Shown here one piece after another: positions 17,418-26,635 of a stretch of DNA of 64,000 bases. The notes beneath the pieces are model-generated. The model saw only the letters and a list, made by a program, of their open reading frames with translations, did no database searches and was not told the origin of the DNA. Both the position numbers and the translations under genes were made by a program. The stretch spans positions 558,001 to 622,000 of the forward strand of contig CBDCFM010000019.1 in assembly GCA_965216035.1 (NCBI GenBank), in the 5' to 3' direction. The stretch is from G963664115 sp965216035. GTDB lineage: Bacteria > Acidobacteriota > Terriglobia > 20CM-2-55-15. Positions within the stretch are counted from its first letter, which is position 1; each line of letters starts with the position of its first letter.

Positions 17418-18440
17418 CTATTGGACTTCTGGGTCTGAGAGCTCGGCCCGTCGTGTCTCAATGAAGTCGTCGAGGCCCTCAAGCGAGTCTTCGTTCCTGT
17501 TTCGATACAGGCGTTCAAGTTCGATTCGGGCCTGAGCGGCGGTCTGCCCCCCCACGGAAACGGCTTTTGCCAGCGAATCCATCGCGAGTTCGGTGCGGGC
17601 AATCACTTCCTGTTCCAGTGTCGCAACCTCGGGTGGCAGGTCGTCAGCATCGGTCAGGCTGTCTCCCGCAGCTTCCTGAAGGAGTTGGGAACTGCGAGCC
17701 GCCTGGAACTGACGTGCCAAACCAATCTGCAGATATGCCAGCGGATGCTGACGGTCGAAACTGAGAACGGTCTCGAATTCCTGGATCGCGCGATCGTAAT
17801 CTTCTCTCAGGAAATGAACTGTCCCCAGCGACATATGGATGCTCGAAAAAACCTGGACCCGTTGCGTGTTCGCCTGAGGGTCGTTGCTCGGCCGTGGGTA
17901 CGTCGTCTGGGCCCCTAAGCGTGCACGACTGGCCAGTTCGAACGATCGCGCCAAACCCCTTGCGCGGCCGCCGCCAAAAGCAGGAAGACTGTCGAGAATG
18001 ACAGGCGGCAGAGTCAACAGGGCACCGAGGTCGTTGCGGTCCAGGCTCAGTATGTGCTCCCCGTACCGGATTATTCCCTCCGAATCGCTTGTTTGCTGGG
18101 CGGCTGCCATCGCTCGCCGGAAAATAAACGAGCGGGTCTCGACGCTGGTCGCTGGGAATGCCCTCTCGAAACGCTCGGCTACATCGATCACGCCGGGCCA
18201 ATTCCTCGCGCTAAAGTGTGTTGCCACCAGAATCTGGTAGGCGATAGGTGCGGCCTCAGACTCCGGGTACTCGGCAACGAACGTTTCGCCAAGATCGACT
18301 TTGGTGTCCGTGGCGGTTTCATTGTACAGAGCCATATACGCGTCATACTCAGCTTTGGATTGAAACTCCTGAGCGGTTGCCGGGTGGCTGGAAACAAACA
18401 GAAAGGCGAGGATTGTTAGCAGATAGGCTTTCAGTTTCAT
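17418..18440 (-). CDS. Exported TPR-repeat protein
   Basis: 340 residues with a signal peptide (MKLKAYLLTILAFLFVSSHP, cleavage after TAQ). Several TPR-like units follow, the clearest being SIHMSLGTVHFLREDYDRAI and FETVLSFDRQHPLAYLQIGL. The likely role is protein-protein scaffolding in the periplasm. It is separated by about 100 bp from the inositol-phosphate synthase gene upstream on the same strand. The function is not further identifiable. Confidence 0.78.
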   Translation of the reverse strand: MKLKAYLLTILAFLFVSSHPATAQEFQSKAEYDAYMALYNETATDTKVDLGETFVAEYPESEAAPIAYQILVATHFSARNWPGVIDVAERFERAFPATSVETRSFIFRRAMAAAQQTSDSEGIIRYGEHILSLDRNDLGALLTLPPVILDSLPAFGGGRARGLARSFELASRARLGAQTTYPRPSNDPQANTQRVQVFSSIHMSLGTVHFLREDYDRAIQEFETVLSFDRQHPLAYLQIGLARQFQAARSSQLLQEAAGDSLTDADDLPPEVATLEQEVIARTELAMDSLAKAVSVGGQTAAQARIELERLYRNRNEDSLEGLDDFIETRRAELSDPEVQ

Positions 18441-18540
18441 CTCAAGTTCCGTCCTAATGAAATCTTCGATCGATGTATCCCACTCAATTATGGACGGTTG
18501 TGGACCGAATCGGCGAGCGAATAATTGTGTGCCGTGCCTC

Positions 18541-19863
18541 TCAGTCGTAGTATTCCATGCCCAGATGGGTAATTAACTCCTCACCACGTAGATACCGGAG
18601 CGTGTTTTTCAGCTTCATTGATTGGATAAATAGGTCGTGTTCAGGGTATAGGCCCGGTGCAGACATCGGGCTCTTGAAGTAAAAACTCAACCACTCCTGT
18701 ATCCCTTGCATTCCGCATCGCTTGGCGAGGTCGAGAAAAAGTGCCAGGTCCAGCACGATGGGTGCGGCTAGAATGCTGTCGCGGCACAGAAAGTCGATTT
18801 TGATCTGCATGGGACGTCCCAGCCAGCCAAATATGTCGATGTTGTCCCAACCTTCTTTATTGTCACCGCGTGGCGGGTAATAGTTGATGCGAACCTTGTG
18901 AGTGAAGTTTCCGTAAAGCTCGGGATATAAGTCCGGTTGCAGTATCTGATCCAGTACCGATAGCTTGCTTTCCTCTTTCGTCTTGAACGAATCCGGGTCG
19001 TCAAGGACCTCGCCATCCCGATTACCCAGTATATTTGTTGAGAACCATCCGTTCAGCCCTATCATTCGCGACTTCAAGCCCGGAGCGATAATCGTCTTCA
19101 TCAGTGTTTGTCCGGTCTTGAAGTCCTTACCGCAGATCGGGGTGCCTGTGTCGTGAGCCAATTGAACAAGAGCCGGTACGTCGACAGTCAAGTTTGGGGC
19201 TCCGTTCGCAAACGGGATGCCGCGAGACAAGGCAGCGTAGGCGTAGATCATGCTGGGCGCGATGGCCGGATCACTATTCCGGAGGCCTGCTTCGAACGAT
19301 TCCAGCGTCTGGTGGGTGGTCCCGGCCTTCATGTACACTTCGGTGCTCCCACACCAGATCATGACCATCCGCTTCAGCTTATTGGCTTCCCCGAACGTGT
19401 CGATGTCAGCCATGACCTGCTCGGCAAGGTCCATCTTGCTTTGGCCTGTTTTGACGTTCTTTCCATCGAGCTTTTTGACGTAGTCACGGTTGAACACGGC
19501 CTTCCAGGGAACGATGCCCTCGATCTCTGGCTGCACCTGTTCTAGGAGTTGTCGCTCCAGAACTCCGGCTTTTGAGGCGGCAACAAAGCAATTGTCTGCA
19601 AAAATGTCCCAACTCCCGAAGACGAGGTCATCCAACCCGGCCAGCGGCACAAAGTCCCGGATGAGCGGTACGGTGTGGTCAGTCCGTTTCCCCAGGCGAA
19701 CGGTGCCGAGCTGCGTTAGAGATCCAATTGGTTGAGCGATCTTTTTCTTGATTGCCTCGACGCCGGCAATGAAGGTCGTGCTGACCGCCCCGAGACCGGG
19801 TATGAGGACGCCCAGTTTCCCTTGGGCAGGCTCGATAGCGACACCTTTTTCAACCACTTCCAT
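18541..19863 (-). CDS. Inositol-3-phosphate synthase
   Basis: NAD-dependent conversion of glucose 6-phosphate to myo-inositol 1(3)-phosphate, the first step to inositol phospholipids or inositol-based solutes. 440 residues. The Rossmann region is LGVLIPGLGAVSTTFIAGVE. Family segments include IPFANGAPNLTVDVPAL, GTPICGKDFKTGQTLMKT and GWFSTNILGNRDGEVL, typical of the bacterial long form. It is longer than the actinobacterial enzyme (about 360) and is found in several Acidobacteriota. Confidence 0.9.
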   Translation of the reverse strand: MEVVEKGVAIEPAQGKLGVLIPGLGAVSTTFIAGVEAIKKKIAQPIGSLTQLGTVRLGKRTDHTVPLIRDFVPLAGLDDLVFGSWDIFADNCFVAASKAGVLERQLLEQVQPEIEGIVPWKAVFNRDYVKKLDGKNVKTGQSKMDLAEQVMADIDTFGEANKLKRMVMIWCGSTEVYMKAGTTHQTLESFEAGLRNSDPAIAPSMIYAYAALSRGIPFANGAPNLTVDVPALVQLAHDTGTPICGKDFKTGQTLMKTIIAPGLKSRMIGLNGWFSTNILGNRDGEVLDDPDSFKTKEESKLSVLDQILQPDLYPELYGNFTHKVRINYYPPRGDNKEGWDNIDIFGWLGRPMQIKIDFLCRDSILAAPIVLDLALFLDLAKRCGMQGIQEWLSFYFKSPMSAPGLYPEHDLFIQSMKLKNTLRYLRGEELITHLGMEYYD

Positions 19864-20007
19864 CCCTTAAGCCCTTTGATCTGCCCGAAATAGAACGGCT
19901 GAATTGTAGCATAGCCAGATCCCCCGCCTCCGGGGGCAATCCGGTCGGTGTGGATGGCAGGCTGATGCGGGGAAAGGAGGGCGCACGACAGATTTGTGAG
20001 ATAGGAG

Positions 20008-21243
20008 TCAAGCCGCGACCTCACGCAGAGCCCGTCGTTCCCAGAAATCCTCGAAGCGGCCGCTGAGCAGGGAGCAACGCAGGGCGATGATGGCGTCAGC
20101 TCCGGCCACGGTCCAATGCATTCCGGCCCGTTTACAACGCACACCGATCACGGTCTTGCATCCGGCCTCAACGACCCCGGTCGAGGTGCACAGTCCCTGT
20201 GCCCGGAACTGGGCGTAGCGCATGCGTTCGCGGTTGTTCTCGATGTAGTCGATGCACTGGCGCGCCTCCTCATCTTTCGGCGAGTGTAGCCGTAAGGCAG
20301 ACAGGATAGCGTCGATATTCCCCGCGTCCAACTCGTCGTAACGTTGGTGGGACCACTGTGTGCACAGATCGCTACCGGCGCCGTAGATGGACTTGGCCAC
20401 ATCGGAGAGATGCTGCTTGGCATGGAAGCGGTCGACGATCTGGATGGCATCGGGGAAGTGCTCGGCAGCGAGGTTCCAGATCCATTTGGCCCCGTCGCCG
20501 AGCACGACCCGGCGGGTCGCATGATCGAAGCTGCGGCGGATGGCTTCGCGCTGGACCCGTGCCGCAAACTGGCTTGGCGTGTCGTCGGTATCTTTCTGCG
20601 CCGCGCTCTCGATCGCGGCCGAGTAACTGATCGACCCTGGATCGCGCACCGGTATGCCTTTCTTGTCGCGTTTTTCAGCGCTCCAGACGGTGACCAGCTT
20701 GACCTCGCGCGTCTTGGCCGAGCCATCGGGCTGCTTGCCAGCCCGGCCCACCAACTCTTGCTTGCGCACCGGCACACCGGTGCCATCCATCCCCAGATAC
20801 AGCGTCGGCGGAACCGGATCGTTCGCTGGGGGTAGTGCCACGACCTGCTTCTCGTCTTGAGCGATCTCCCGGCCCAGCGCCTCGGCCTCGCGTTCGACTT
20901 GCTTGGCCGTCACCTCGACGCCGGCCAGTTCTCCAAGCAACTGGTGGCCTTCCTCGAAGCTGACCATCGCGCCCACACGCCCGACCATGCGCAACACGCC
21001 AGGCGAAACCGACGCGCCATCCAAACCTAGCGCCCGGTCCCGCGGGCAGAAACCCACTTCACACGCGGCGCAGTGGTAGTAGGCACGATCGAGTCTCAAC
21101 GGGCCCAGCACGCTATCGAAGGTTTTGGACCGCCGGTCCACGTAGCGCGCCGACCCGCCACAGTCACACACGACCGTCGGCCCCGCATGATCCGAGGTGT
21201 CGGCATTGAACCGCTCCTCGATGGCGCGGGCCGCGACCCGCAT
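20008..21243 (-). CDS. ISKra4 transposase, main (C-terminal) part
   Basis: 411 residues from MRVAARAIEERFNAD. The same frame is open upstream to about 21366 (FKTAFEAEIVAEIETLVGTG). A zinc-finger-like region (CDCGG ... CAACEVGFCPRD) is followed by the catalytic core with LYLGMDGTGVPVRK, VVLGDGAKWIWNLA, IVDRFHAKQHL and the late ENNRERMRYAQFRAQGLC. These DDE-type segments are typical of ISKra4/ISAzba1 relatives. It is probably expressed as a fusion with the upstream frame through a -1 shift. Confidence 0.85.
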   Translation of the reverse strand: MRVAARAIEERFNADTSDHAGPTVVCDCGGSARYVDRRSKTFDSVLGPLRLDRAYYHCAACEVGFCPRDRALGLDGASVSPGVLRMVGRVGAMVSFEEGHQLLGELAGVEVTAKQVEREAEALGREIAQDEKQVVALPPANDPVPPTLYLGMDGTGVPVRKQELVGRAGKQPDGSAKTREVKLVTVWSAEKRDKKGIPVRDPGSISYSAAIESAAQKDTDDTPSQFAARVQREAIRRSFDHATRRVVLGDGAKWIWNLAAEHFPDAIQIVDRFHAKQHLSDVAKSIYGAGSDLCTQWSHQRYDELDAGNIDAILSALRLHSPKDEEARQCIDYIENNRERMRYAQFRAQGLCTSTGVVEAGCKTVIGVRCKRAGMHWTVAGADAIIALRCSLLSGRFEDFWERRALREVAA

Positions 21244-21305
21244 CGCCTTACGGCGGGTGGCGGTCTCGATGGCCTCAAAATCCCAGTCCTCGACGGCGCC
21301 CGTGC

Positions 21306-21719
21306 CTACGAGCGTTTCGATCTCGGCAACGATCTCGGCCTCGAACGCCGTTTTGAAGCCCCTTTTTTAGCGGCCTCGTCCGAGGCCGCCTCGCGTGCTT
21401 CCAGTTGGGCGTCGGCCCACCTTTCGCAAGCCTGCCAGTACGCTTCCACGTCCTTGCGGAATTCCTGCCCGGCCTCGACCTGCTCGCGCACCTGCCGGGC
21501 TTGCTTCGCATCCAGCCAACGCGACCGTGTGCGGCCCTTCATCACACGCGACACACTGTAGTAGGGGCCGTGGCGGGCTTCAGGGTCGCCGCCGCAGGCG
21601 CAGCCGGCCTTGTTGCACTTGACGTATCGCTCCGACACCGAACCCCGTCGCATTGGCCGGGGCTCCGCCAGTTGACTAGCCAGAACGCGAACTTCCTCGG
21701 GAGCCGTAGGATTGGACAT
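21306..21719 (-). CDS. ISKra4 transposase, N-terminal frame
   Basis: 137 residues, MSNPTAPEEVRVLASQLAEP, containing GSVSERYVKCNKAGCACGG and HGPYYSVSRVMKGRTRSRW. This N-terminal domain is conserved in the family and precedes the catalytic frame. The frames join at AAAAAAGGGG (near 21360-21369), where a -1 shift passes from EAAKKGASK into the frame reading GFKTAFE. Programmed shifting or transcript slippage on the A6 run would give the full protein. Confidence 0.75.
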   Translation of the reverse strand: MSNPTAPEEVRVLASQLAEPRPMRRGSVSERYVKCNKAGCACGGDPEARHGPYYSVSRVMKGRTRSRWLDAKQARQVREQVEAGQEFRKDVEAYWQACERWADAQLEAREAASDEAAKKGASKRRSRPRSLPRSKRS

Positions 21720-21894
21720 GAAACCTCCTTGCGACTATTATATCCGCAAGAAGATGCCCCCGCAATACCCGTCAACGCCCACCACCACTTCCGTGTCGTG
21801 CGCCCGGGCGGGACTTCGCCTTGAAAATGCGGGATAATGGTGGCAGGGTCTGCGAGTGCCTTCCGGCCCTGATCTGACTCGAAGGAGTGAACTT

Positions 21895-23304
21895 GTGAGA
21901 CGGACAAAGTTAGTCTGCACGATAGGCCCCGCATGTGATTCAGAAGATATGCTCAAGGGTTTGTTTGAGGCGGGTCTCAACGTAGCCCGGATCAACTTCT
22001 CCCATGGTGATTCTGACTACCACCGGCTCCTGATCACCAGAATCAAGTCTCTCCGCGAGGAATTGGGCATGCCCGTGGCTATTCTTCAGGATCTCCAGGG
22101 CCCAAAGATCCGCGTTGGAAAAATCGAAAGCGGAACAGCGTGGTTGGGGCGCGGCACGACGTTTGTCCTGACGTCTACACCCACCTCTGGCGATGCGAAT
22201 AGAGTTGGGGTTTCGCTCAACAACTTCCACGAAGAAGTGGAAACCGGCTCCCGGATCTTGTTGGCTGATGGAACGATCGAGCTCCTGGTGGAGCGCATTG
22301 AAGCTCCCGATGTCTATTGCCGCGTCGTTGTCGAAGGAGTTCTCAGTTCGAATCAAGGCGTTAACCTGCCGACGGTGCGAATGGAGCTGCAGTCACTTAC
22401 CGAGAAAGATCTGCATGATCTTGCCGTGGGGTGCGCAGAGGGTGTGGATGCCATTGCCCTGAGCTTCGTCCGGAGCAAAAATGATATCGAGGCCTTGCGG
22501 CAGGCGATTCGGGCGGCGGGTTCAGATGTCCGAATAATTGCGAAGATCGAAAAGCCTCAGGCGGTCGATAACATCGACAGCATTCTTGAAGCTGCTGATG
22601 GTGTGATGATTGCAAGGGGAGATCTTGGGCTGGAAATCGACTTGGTGCGGGTTCCGCTGGTTCAGAAGATGATCATTCGGAAGGCGAACGCCGTCAGAAA
22701 ACCTGTCATCACCGCGACGCAGATGTTGGTTCGGATGGTCGACAACCCAAGGCCAACGCGCGCGGAAACAGCCGACGTAGCCAATGCCATCCTCGACGGA
22801 ACCGATGCGGTGATGCTGTCGGAGGAGACAGCTGCGGGCAGTTATCCGCTTGAAGCTGTTCAGATGATGCATCGTATTGCTACCGAGGTCGAATCGTCCG
22901 TCGATGAAGGGAAGTTTCGCTGGCAGCCGGATGGCGAGACCAAAGTTAGCGATTCGATCAGCCGCTCGGCCTACAATATCGCGCGCGCCACAGGAGCCAG
23001 GGCCATCATCACGCCCACATGGTCAGGGTCGACCCCCAGGCTGGTATCACGATTCCGACCGGTCCAGGCGATCGTTGCGACGACTCCGAATGAGTCGACA
23101 ATGTATTTTCTCTCCTTCTGCTGGGGAGTCGTGCCTTTATTGATTGCCTCAGCCGACACGACCGCTGACCAGCTGCACTCTGCGGTGGATGCCGCTCGCA
23201 ATTCAGGGTGGGTGCGGTCCGGAGAGCTGGTTGTAATCACTGGTGGCAACCCCCTCCATATTGCCGGCACGACTAACTTCATCAAGGTGGAGCGTGTGGT
23301 TTGA
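21895..23304 (+). CDS. pyk: Pyruvate kinase
   Basis: Final glycolytic step, phosphoenolpyruvate plus ADP to pyruvate plus ATP. 469 residues. The GTG start at 21895 is chosen because AAGGAG lies about 9 bp upstream and the protein then begins VRRTKLVCTIGPACDS, the family N-terminus. Further motifs are NFSHGD, IAKIEKPQAVDNIDSI (active-site Lys), MIARGDLGLEI and AVMLSEETAAGSYPLEAV. The C-terminal effector domain is complete. Confidence 0.96.
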   Translation: MRRTKLVCTIGPACDSEDMLKGLFEAGLNVARINFSHGDSDYHRLLITRIKSLREELGMPVAILQDLQGPKIRVGKIESGTAWLGRGTTFVLTSTPTSGDANRVGVSLNNFHEEVETGSRILLADGTIELLVERIEAPDVYCRVVVEGVLSSNQGVNLPTVRMELQSLTEKDLHDLAVGCAEGVDAIALSFVRSKNDIEALRQAIRAAGSDVRIIAKIEKPQAVDNIDSILEAADGVMIARGDLGLEIDLVRVPLVQKMIIRKANAVRKPVITATQMLVRMVDNPRPTRAETADVANAILDGTDAVMLSEETAAGSYPLEAVQMMHRIATEVESSVDEGKFRWQPDGETKVSDSISRSAYNIARATGARAIITPTWSGSTPRLVSRFRPVQAIVATTPNESTMYFLSFCWGVVPLLIASADTTADQLHSAVDAARNSGWVRSGELVVITGGNPLHIAGTTNFIKVERVV

Positions 23305-23641
23305 GACGGTGTGTGGCGATGCGGACCTGTCGTCTCAGAAACACTGGAGCCAAGATGCAACGTCAGCGGAAGAGCACTGCCGACCTTGCATGGTCCCTAC
23401 GTGGCGGGGGACAACGCCGCGAGCAGGTGCGGATGGACCGACAGGCGTCAGTGGTACAAGAGGAAAAGTCGATTGAGTCGGAAATCTTCTGCGTTTGGGC
23501 ACTCCGGCACCGGCTAAGGGCCAGGGTGCACGACAGGATTGTGAAAAGAAGATCCCCTGATGATTGAGCCGTGATCGGCTGAACGGCTCACTGATCCGAT
23601 TGTTTTTCTTAAACTATCGCCTCGGCTCCGCCTCGTTGATC

Positions 23642-23666
23642 CCCCGCACGGAGGAACCGTGCGGGG
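23642..23666 (+). terminator. Strong GC hairpin between pyk and sucC
   Basis: CCCCGCACGG and CCGTGCGGGG form a perfect 10-bp stem with a 5-base loop (AGGAA). No U-run follows, so it may be a weak terminator, an attenuator or an mRNA-stabilising hairpin rather than a classical intrinsic terminator. The rest of 23305-23796 shows no credible gene; a short frame overlapping the pyk stop has unnatural composition. Confidence 0.5.
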
Positions 23667-23796
23667 CCTATAGGAGAGTACGACAGAGTGAACCGAAGCC
23701 TGTAAGGCCCAGGTCGCGTTGACATCGACACTGCCGGTTCCGTAGAGTCACAAGTTTGGCCTGTGGCCGCGACTAAGACTGAGGTAGAGACGACCG

Positions 23797-24954
23797 ATGA
23801 AGATTCACGAATATCAGGCGAAAGCGATCCTGGATCGCTACAAGGTCCGGATTCCCCGCGGAGAAGTAACCGACAACCCGTCCGAGGTGCGGCAGATAGC
23901 CGAACGCTTGGGTGGAACGGTTGTCGTGAAAGCGCAGATTCATGCGGGCGGTCGTGGCAAGGGGGGCGGGGTCAAGCTGGCGCGGAGTCCGGAGGAAGCC
24001 GAACACCTGGCACGCGAAATTATTGGGATGCAGTTGTTTACACCTCAAACGGGCCCGGAAGGGAGTAAGGTCGAGAAAGTTCTCGTTGAAGAAGGCCTTG
24101 ACATACGGAACGAGCTCTACCTCGGGATCGTGATCGACCGCCAGGTTGGCTTGCCCGTGTTGATGGCGTCCACCGAAGGCGGAATGGATATCGAAGAGGT
24201 GGCCGCCAAGACTCCCGAACGCATACTGAAAGAATGGATCCAGCCAGGCCTCGGACTTCGACCATTCCAGGCGCGCAAGTTGGCCTTCGGATTGGGCCTT
24301 GACTCGAAGCTTGTGCGAGACGCATCGACGTTCATGATGGCGCTCTATCAGGCCTTCGAAGACACCGACGCCTCGCTGGCGGAAATCAATCCGTTCCTCG
24401 TGACCGGCGACGACCGGGTATACGCGCTGGATGCCAAGATGAACTTTGATGACAACGCCCTGCACCGCCATGGAGATATCGCTGGATTTCGGGATCTGAA
24501 CGAAGAGGAACCGCTTGAGATCGAAGCGAGCAAACACGGCCTCAACTACATCAAGCTTGACGGCAACGTTGCCTGCATGGTCAACGGTGCTGGATTGGCC
24601 ATGGCCACGATGGACATAATCAAGCTCGCAGGTGGAAACCCAGCAAACTTCCTGGACGTAGGCGGGGGCGCTTCAGCCGAGCAAGTCGAGAACGCGTTCC
24701 ACATTCTCCTGTCCGACGAGAACGTTAAGGCTGTTCTGATCAATATTTTCGGGGGCATCATGCGCTGCGACATCGTGGCATCAGGGGTTGTCGAGGCGGC
24801 TAAGAAGATGGGCATCAAGGTTCCCGTTGTCGTTCGCCTTGAAGGGACGAACGTTGAAAAGGGGCAGGCGATTCTGCGGAATTCCGGTCTGAATTTCCTT
24901 GTGGCTTACGGCATGAAAGATGCAGCTGAACAGGTTGTGGCGGCCGCGAATTAA
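23797..24954 (+). CDS. sucC: Succinyl-CoA synthetase beta subunit (ADP-forming)
   Basis: Beta subunit of the TCA-cycle enzyme that makes ATP from succinyl-CoA. 385 residues, with ATP-grasp N-terminal domain MKIHEYQAKAILDRYKV, VVKAQIHAGGRGKGGGVKLA, and later LDAKMNFDDNAL (metal ligands) and NIFGGIMRCDIVA. Normal family length and start. It forms an operon with sucD 32 bp downstream. Confidence 0.97.
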   Translation: MKIHEYQAKAILDRYKVRIPRGEVTDNPSEVRQIAERLGGTVVVKAQIHAGGRGKGGGVKLARSPEEAEHLAREIIGMQLFTPQTGPEGSKVEKVLVEEGLDIRNELYLGIVIDRQVGLPVLMASTEGGMDIEEVAAKTPERILKEWIQPGLGLRPFQARKLAFGLGLDSKLVRDASTFMMALYQAFEDTDASLAEINPFLVTGDDRVYALDAKMNFDDNALHRHGDIAGFRDLNEEEPLEIEASKHGLNYIKLDGNVACMVNGAGLAMATMDIIKLAGGNPANFLDVGGGASAEQVENAFHILLSDENVKAVLINIFGGIMRCDIVASGVVEAAKKMGIKVPVVVRLEGTNVEKGQAILRNSGLNFLVAYGMKDAAEQVVAAAN

Positions 24955-24985
24955 ATGAGGGTAATCAAAATGAGGGTAATCAATT
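24955..24985 (+). repeat. Tandem duplication in the sucC-sucD spacer
   Basis: AATGAGGGTAATCAA occurs twice in tandem (about 24955-24984) directly before the GTG of sucD. Each unit carries a GAGG that can act as a Shine-Dalgarno, so the duplication may influence SucD yield relative to SucC. Confidence 0.7.
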
Positions 24986-24986
24986 T

Positions 24987-25859
24987 GTGAGTATTCTGGT
25001 CGACAAGTCGACGCGGCTGATTGTTCAAGGGATAACCGGTCGAGAGGGCAGCTTTCATACGGCTCAGGCGGTGGACTACGGAACCGATGTTGTTGGCGGC
25101 GTGACTCCTGGAAAAGGGGGTACGAAGCATGAAGGCATCGACGTTTTCAACAGCGTGGAGGAGGCTCGACGGAATACGGGCGCAAACGCTTCGGTGATTT
25201 TCGTGCCGCCTCCGTATGCGGCAGACGCGATCATGGAGTCTGCAGATGCGGGAATCGAGCTCGTCGTCTGTATTACCGAAGGTGTTCCGACCTTCGACAT
25301 GATTCGGACGATGAGGTTCCTGGAGGACAGGAAGTCTACCCGTCTGATCGGGCCGAATTGCCCGGGTATCATCGCTCCAGGGAAGTGCAAGATCGGAATC
25401 ATGCCAGGGCACATTCACCGCGAAGGGAAGGTCGGTGTGGTCTCGCGCAGTGGCACTCTCACCTATGAAGCCGTAGGCCAATTGACCGCACGGGGCATTG
25501 GCCAATCCACATGTATTGGCATCGGCGGAGATCCGATTATCGGGACTGACTTCATTGATGCGATCGGACTCTTTAATGCTGATCCTGAAACCGAAGCCGT
25601 CGTCATGATTGGCGAAATCGGAGGCAACGCGGAAGAGGATGCAGCCGCTTTCGTGAAGGCGAACGTCCGCAAGCCCATTGTCGGATTCATTTGCGGACAG
25701 ACGGCGCCCCCGGGTCGGAGGATGGGACACGCCGGCGCGATTATTGCAGGTGGTAAGGGGACGGCCGAGGAAAAGATGAAGGCCATGCAGGATGCGGGTG
25801 TCCATGTGGTCCGAAGTCCAGCCGACATGGGCAGCGCAATCGAAGAGGTGATCGCCTAG
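24987..25859 (+). CDS. sucD: Succinyl-CoA synthetase alpha subunit
   Basis: Alpha subunit carrying the CoA site and the phosphorylated histidine. 290 residues, GTG start (MSILVDKSTRLIVQGITGREG). The N-terminal CoA-binding Rossmann domain is followed by GPNCPGIIAPGKCKIGIMPG and the active-site loop MGHAGAIIAGGKGTAEEKM. The stop TAG coincides with the left edge of the TA-flanked element at 25857. If the element and one TA are removed, the frame continues nine codons and overlaps the start of ndk. Confidence 0.97.
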   Translation: MSILVDKSTRLIVQGITGREGSFHTAQAVDYGTDVVGGVTPGKGGTKHEGIDVFNSVEEARRNTGANASVIFVPPPYAADAIMESADAGIELVVCITEGVPTFDMIRTMRFLEDRKSTRLIGPNCPGIIAPGKCKIGIMPGHIHREGKVGVVSRSGTLTYEAVGQLTARGIGQSTCIGIGGDPIIGTDFIDAIGLFNADPETEAVVMIGEIGGNAEEDAAAFVKANVRKPIVGFICGQTAPPGRRMGHAGAIIAGGKGTAEEKMKAMQDAGVHVVRSPADMGSAIEEVIA

Positions 25860-26130
25860 TGACCTGTACCCCCCAAATCGGGACCCGCGCCGATGGGTCG
25901 TGCCGGGGAGATCGAGGCGCAAGACGGAAGTCGATGTCTTCACATCGACGACGGCTCGTAACGAAGATATCGCCGGCAACCCCCATCGGCCCAGAGGGTT
26001 CGGGCGAAACGGCATTGTCTTCGTCGTCGCCAGCTCCTCGCAATGTGGGAGCATTTACTCGTCGTAGACCCCTACAATCCAACGCCGTTTGGCCCGAACG
26101 CGGGTCCCGATTGGGGGGTACAGGCCACTA
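25857..26130. mobile_element. TA-flanked non-autonomous element, copy M3 (between sucD and ndk)
   Basis: Core 25859-26128 (270 bp). Terminal inverted repeats of about 30 bp: left TAGTGACCTGTACCCCCCAA and right (reverse complement) TAGTGGCCTGTACCCCCCAA, both continuing into ...TCGGGACCCGCG. The ends differ from M1 and M2, but the interior segment around 26005-26045 (GGGCGAAACGG...TCTTCGTCGTCGCC) matches the M1/M2 interior. No gene inside. It occupies the entire sucD-ndk spacer. Confidence 0.82.
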
Positions 26131-26132
26131 TT

Positions 26133-26546
26133 ATGGCGGAGACACTGACGATTCTTAAGCCCGACACGGTGAGTGCCGGTCAGTCGGGTGCCGTGATCGC
26201 CATGATCGAAGACGCGGGACTGAAGATTCGGGCTGTCAAGATGCTTCACCTTTCAAGATCAGAAGCGGAAGGATTCTACGCGGTGCATCGCGAACGTCCT
26301 TTTTTTTCGAGCCTCGTGAAGTTCATGACAGAAGGTCCGGTGGTCGTTATGGTGTTGGAGGCCGAGGACGCAATCACCCGATTGCGCGAATTGATGGGTG
26401 CGACCGATCCAGCAAAAGCCGCCGATGGAACGATTCGCAAGAAGTTTGCGACGAATATCGAACGCAATTCGATTCACGGATCAGATGCGCCGGAAACGGC
26501 CAACGTTGAAATCTCATACTTCTTCGGGCGCCTGGAGATCGTCTGA
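26133..26546 (+). CDS. ndk: Nucleoside diphosphate kinase
   Basis: Balances NTP pools by transferring the gamma phosphate through a phospho-histidine. 137 residues from MAETLTILKPDTV, with the active-site His at 115 in NSIHGSDAPE and normal length. The ATG lies two bases after the TA that ends element M3, so its upstream sequence is now the element's GGGGGGTACAGG end, which may act as the ribosome binding site. A longer frame starting inside M3 is not conserved in character. Confidence 0.95.
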   Translation: MAETLTILKPDTVSAGQSGAVIAMIEDAGLKIRAVKMLHLSRSEAEGFYAVHRERPFFSSLVKFMTEGPVVVMVLEAEDAITRLRELMGATDPAKAADGTIRKKFATNIERNSIHGSDAPETANVEISYFFGRLEIV

Positions 26547-26635
26547 ACGTGTCAAGGTCGGTGTTTGATGGCGCTGGAGTGCTGCCTTCCCGGGCGGCGG
26601 GCCTCGGCGATTTCACCCCGTGAGAACCCTCGCGT

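Larger units (their letters stand above)
20008..21719 (-). mobile_element. ISKra4-family insertion sequence (two-frame transposase)
   Basis: Two consecutive frames on the minus strand encode an ISKra4-type transposase. The exact ends could not be fixed. Candidate GC-rich terminal sequences lie near 19920-19945 and 21750-21765 but do not form a clear inverted repeat by eye. Only one copy is in the window. Confidence 0.75.

Noticed and set aside
23301..23567. 88-codon frame overlapping the pyk stop
   Set aside because: Arg/Gln-rich composition, no SD and no recognisable features; treated as spacer.
26043..26132. N-terminal extension of Ndk into element M3
   Set aside because: The extension is encoded by the inserted element, and the family N-terminus begins at MAETLTILKP.
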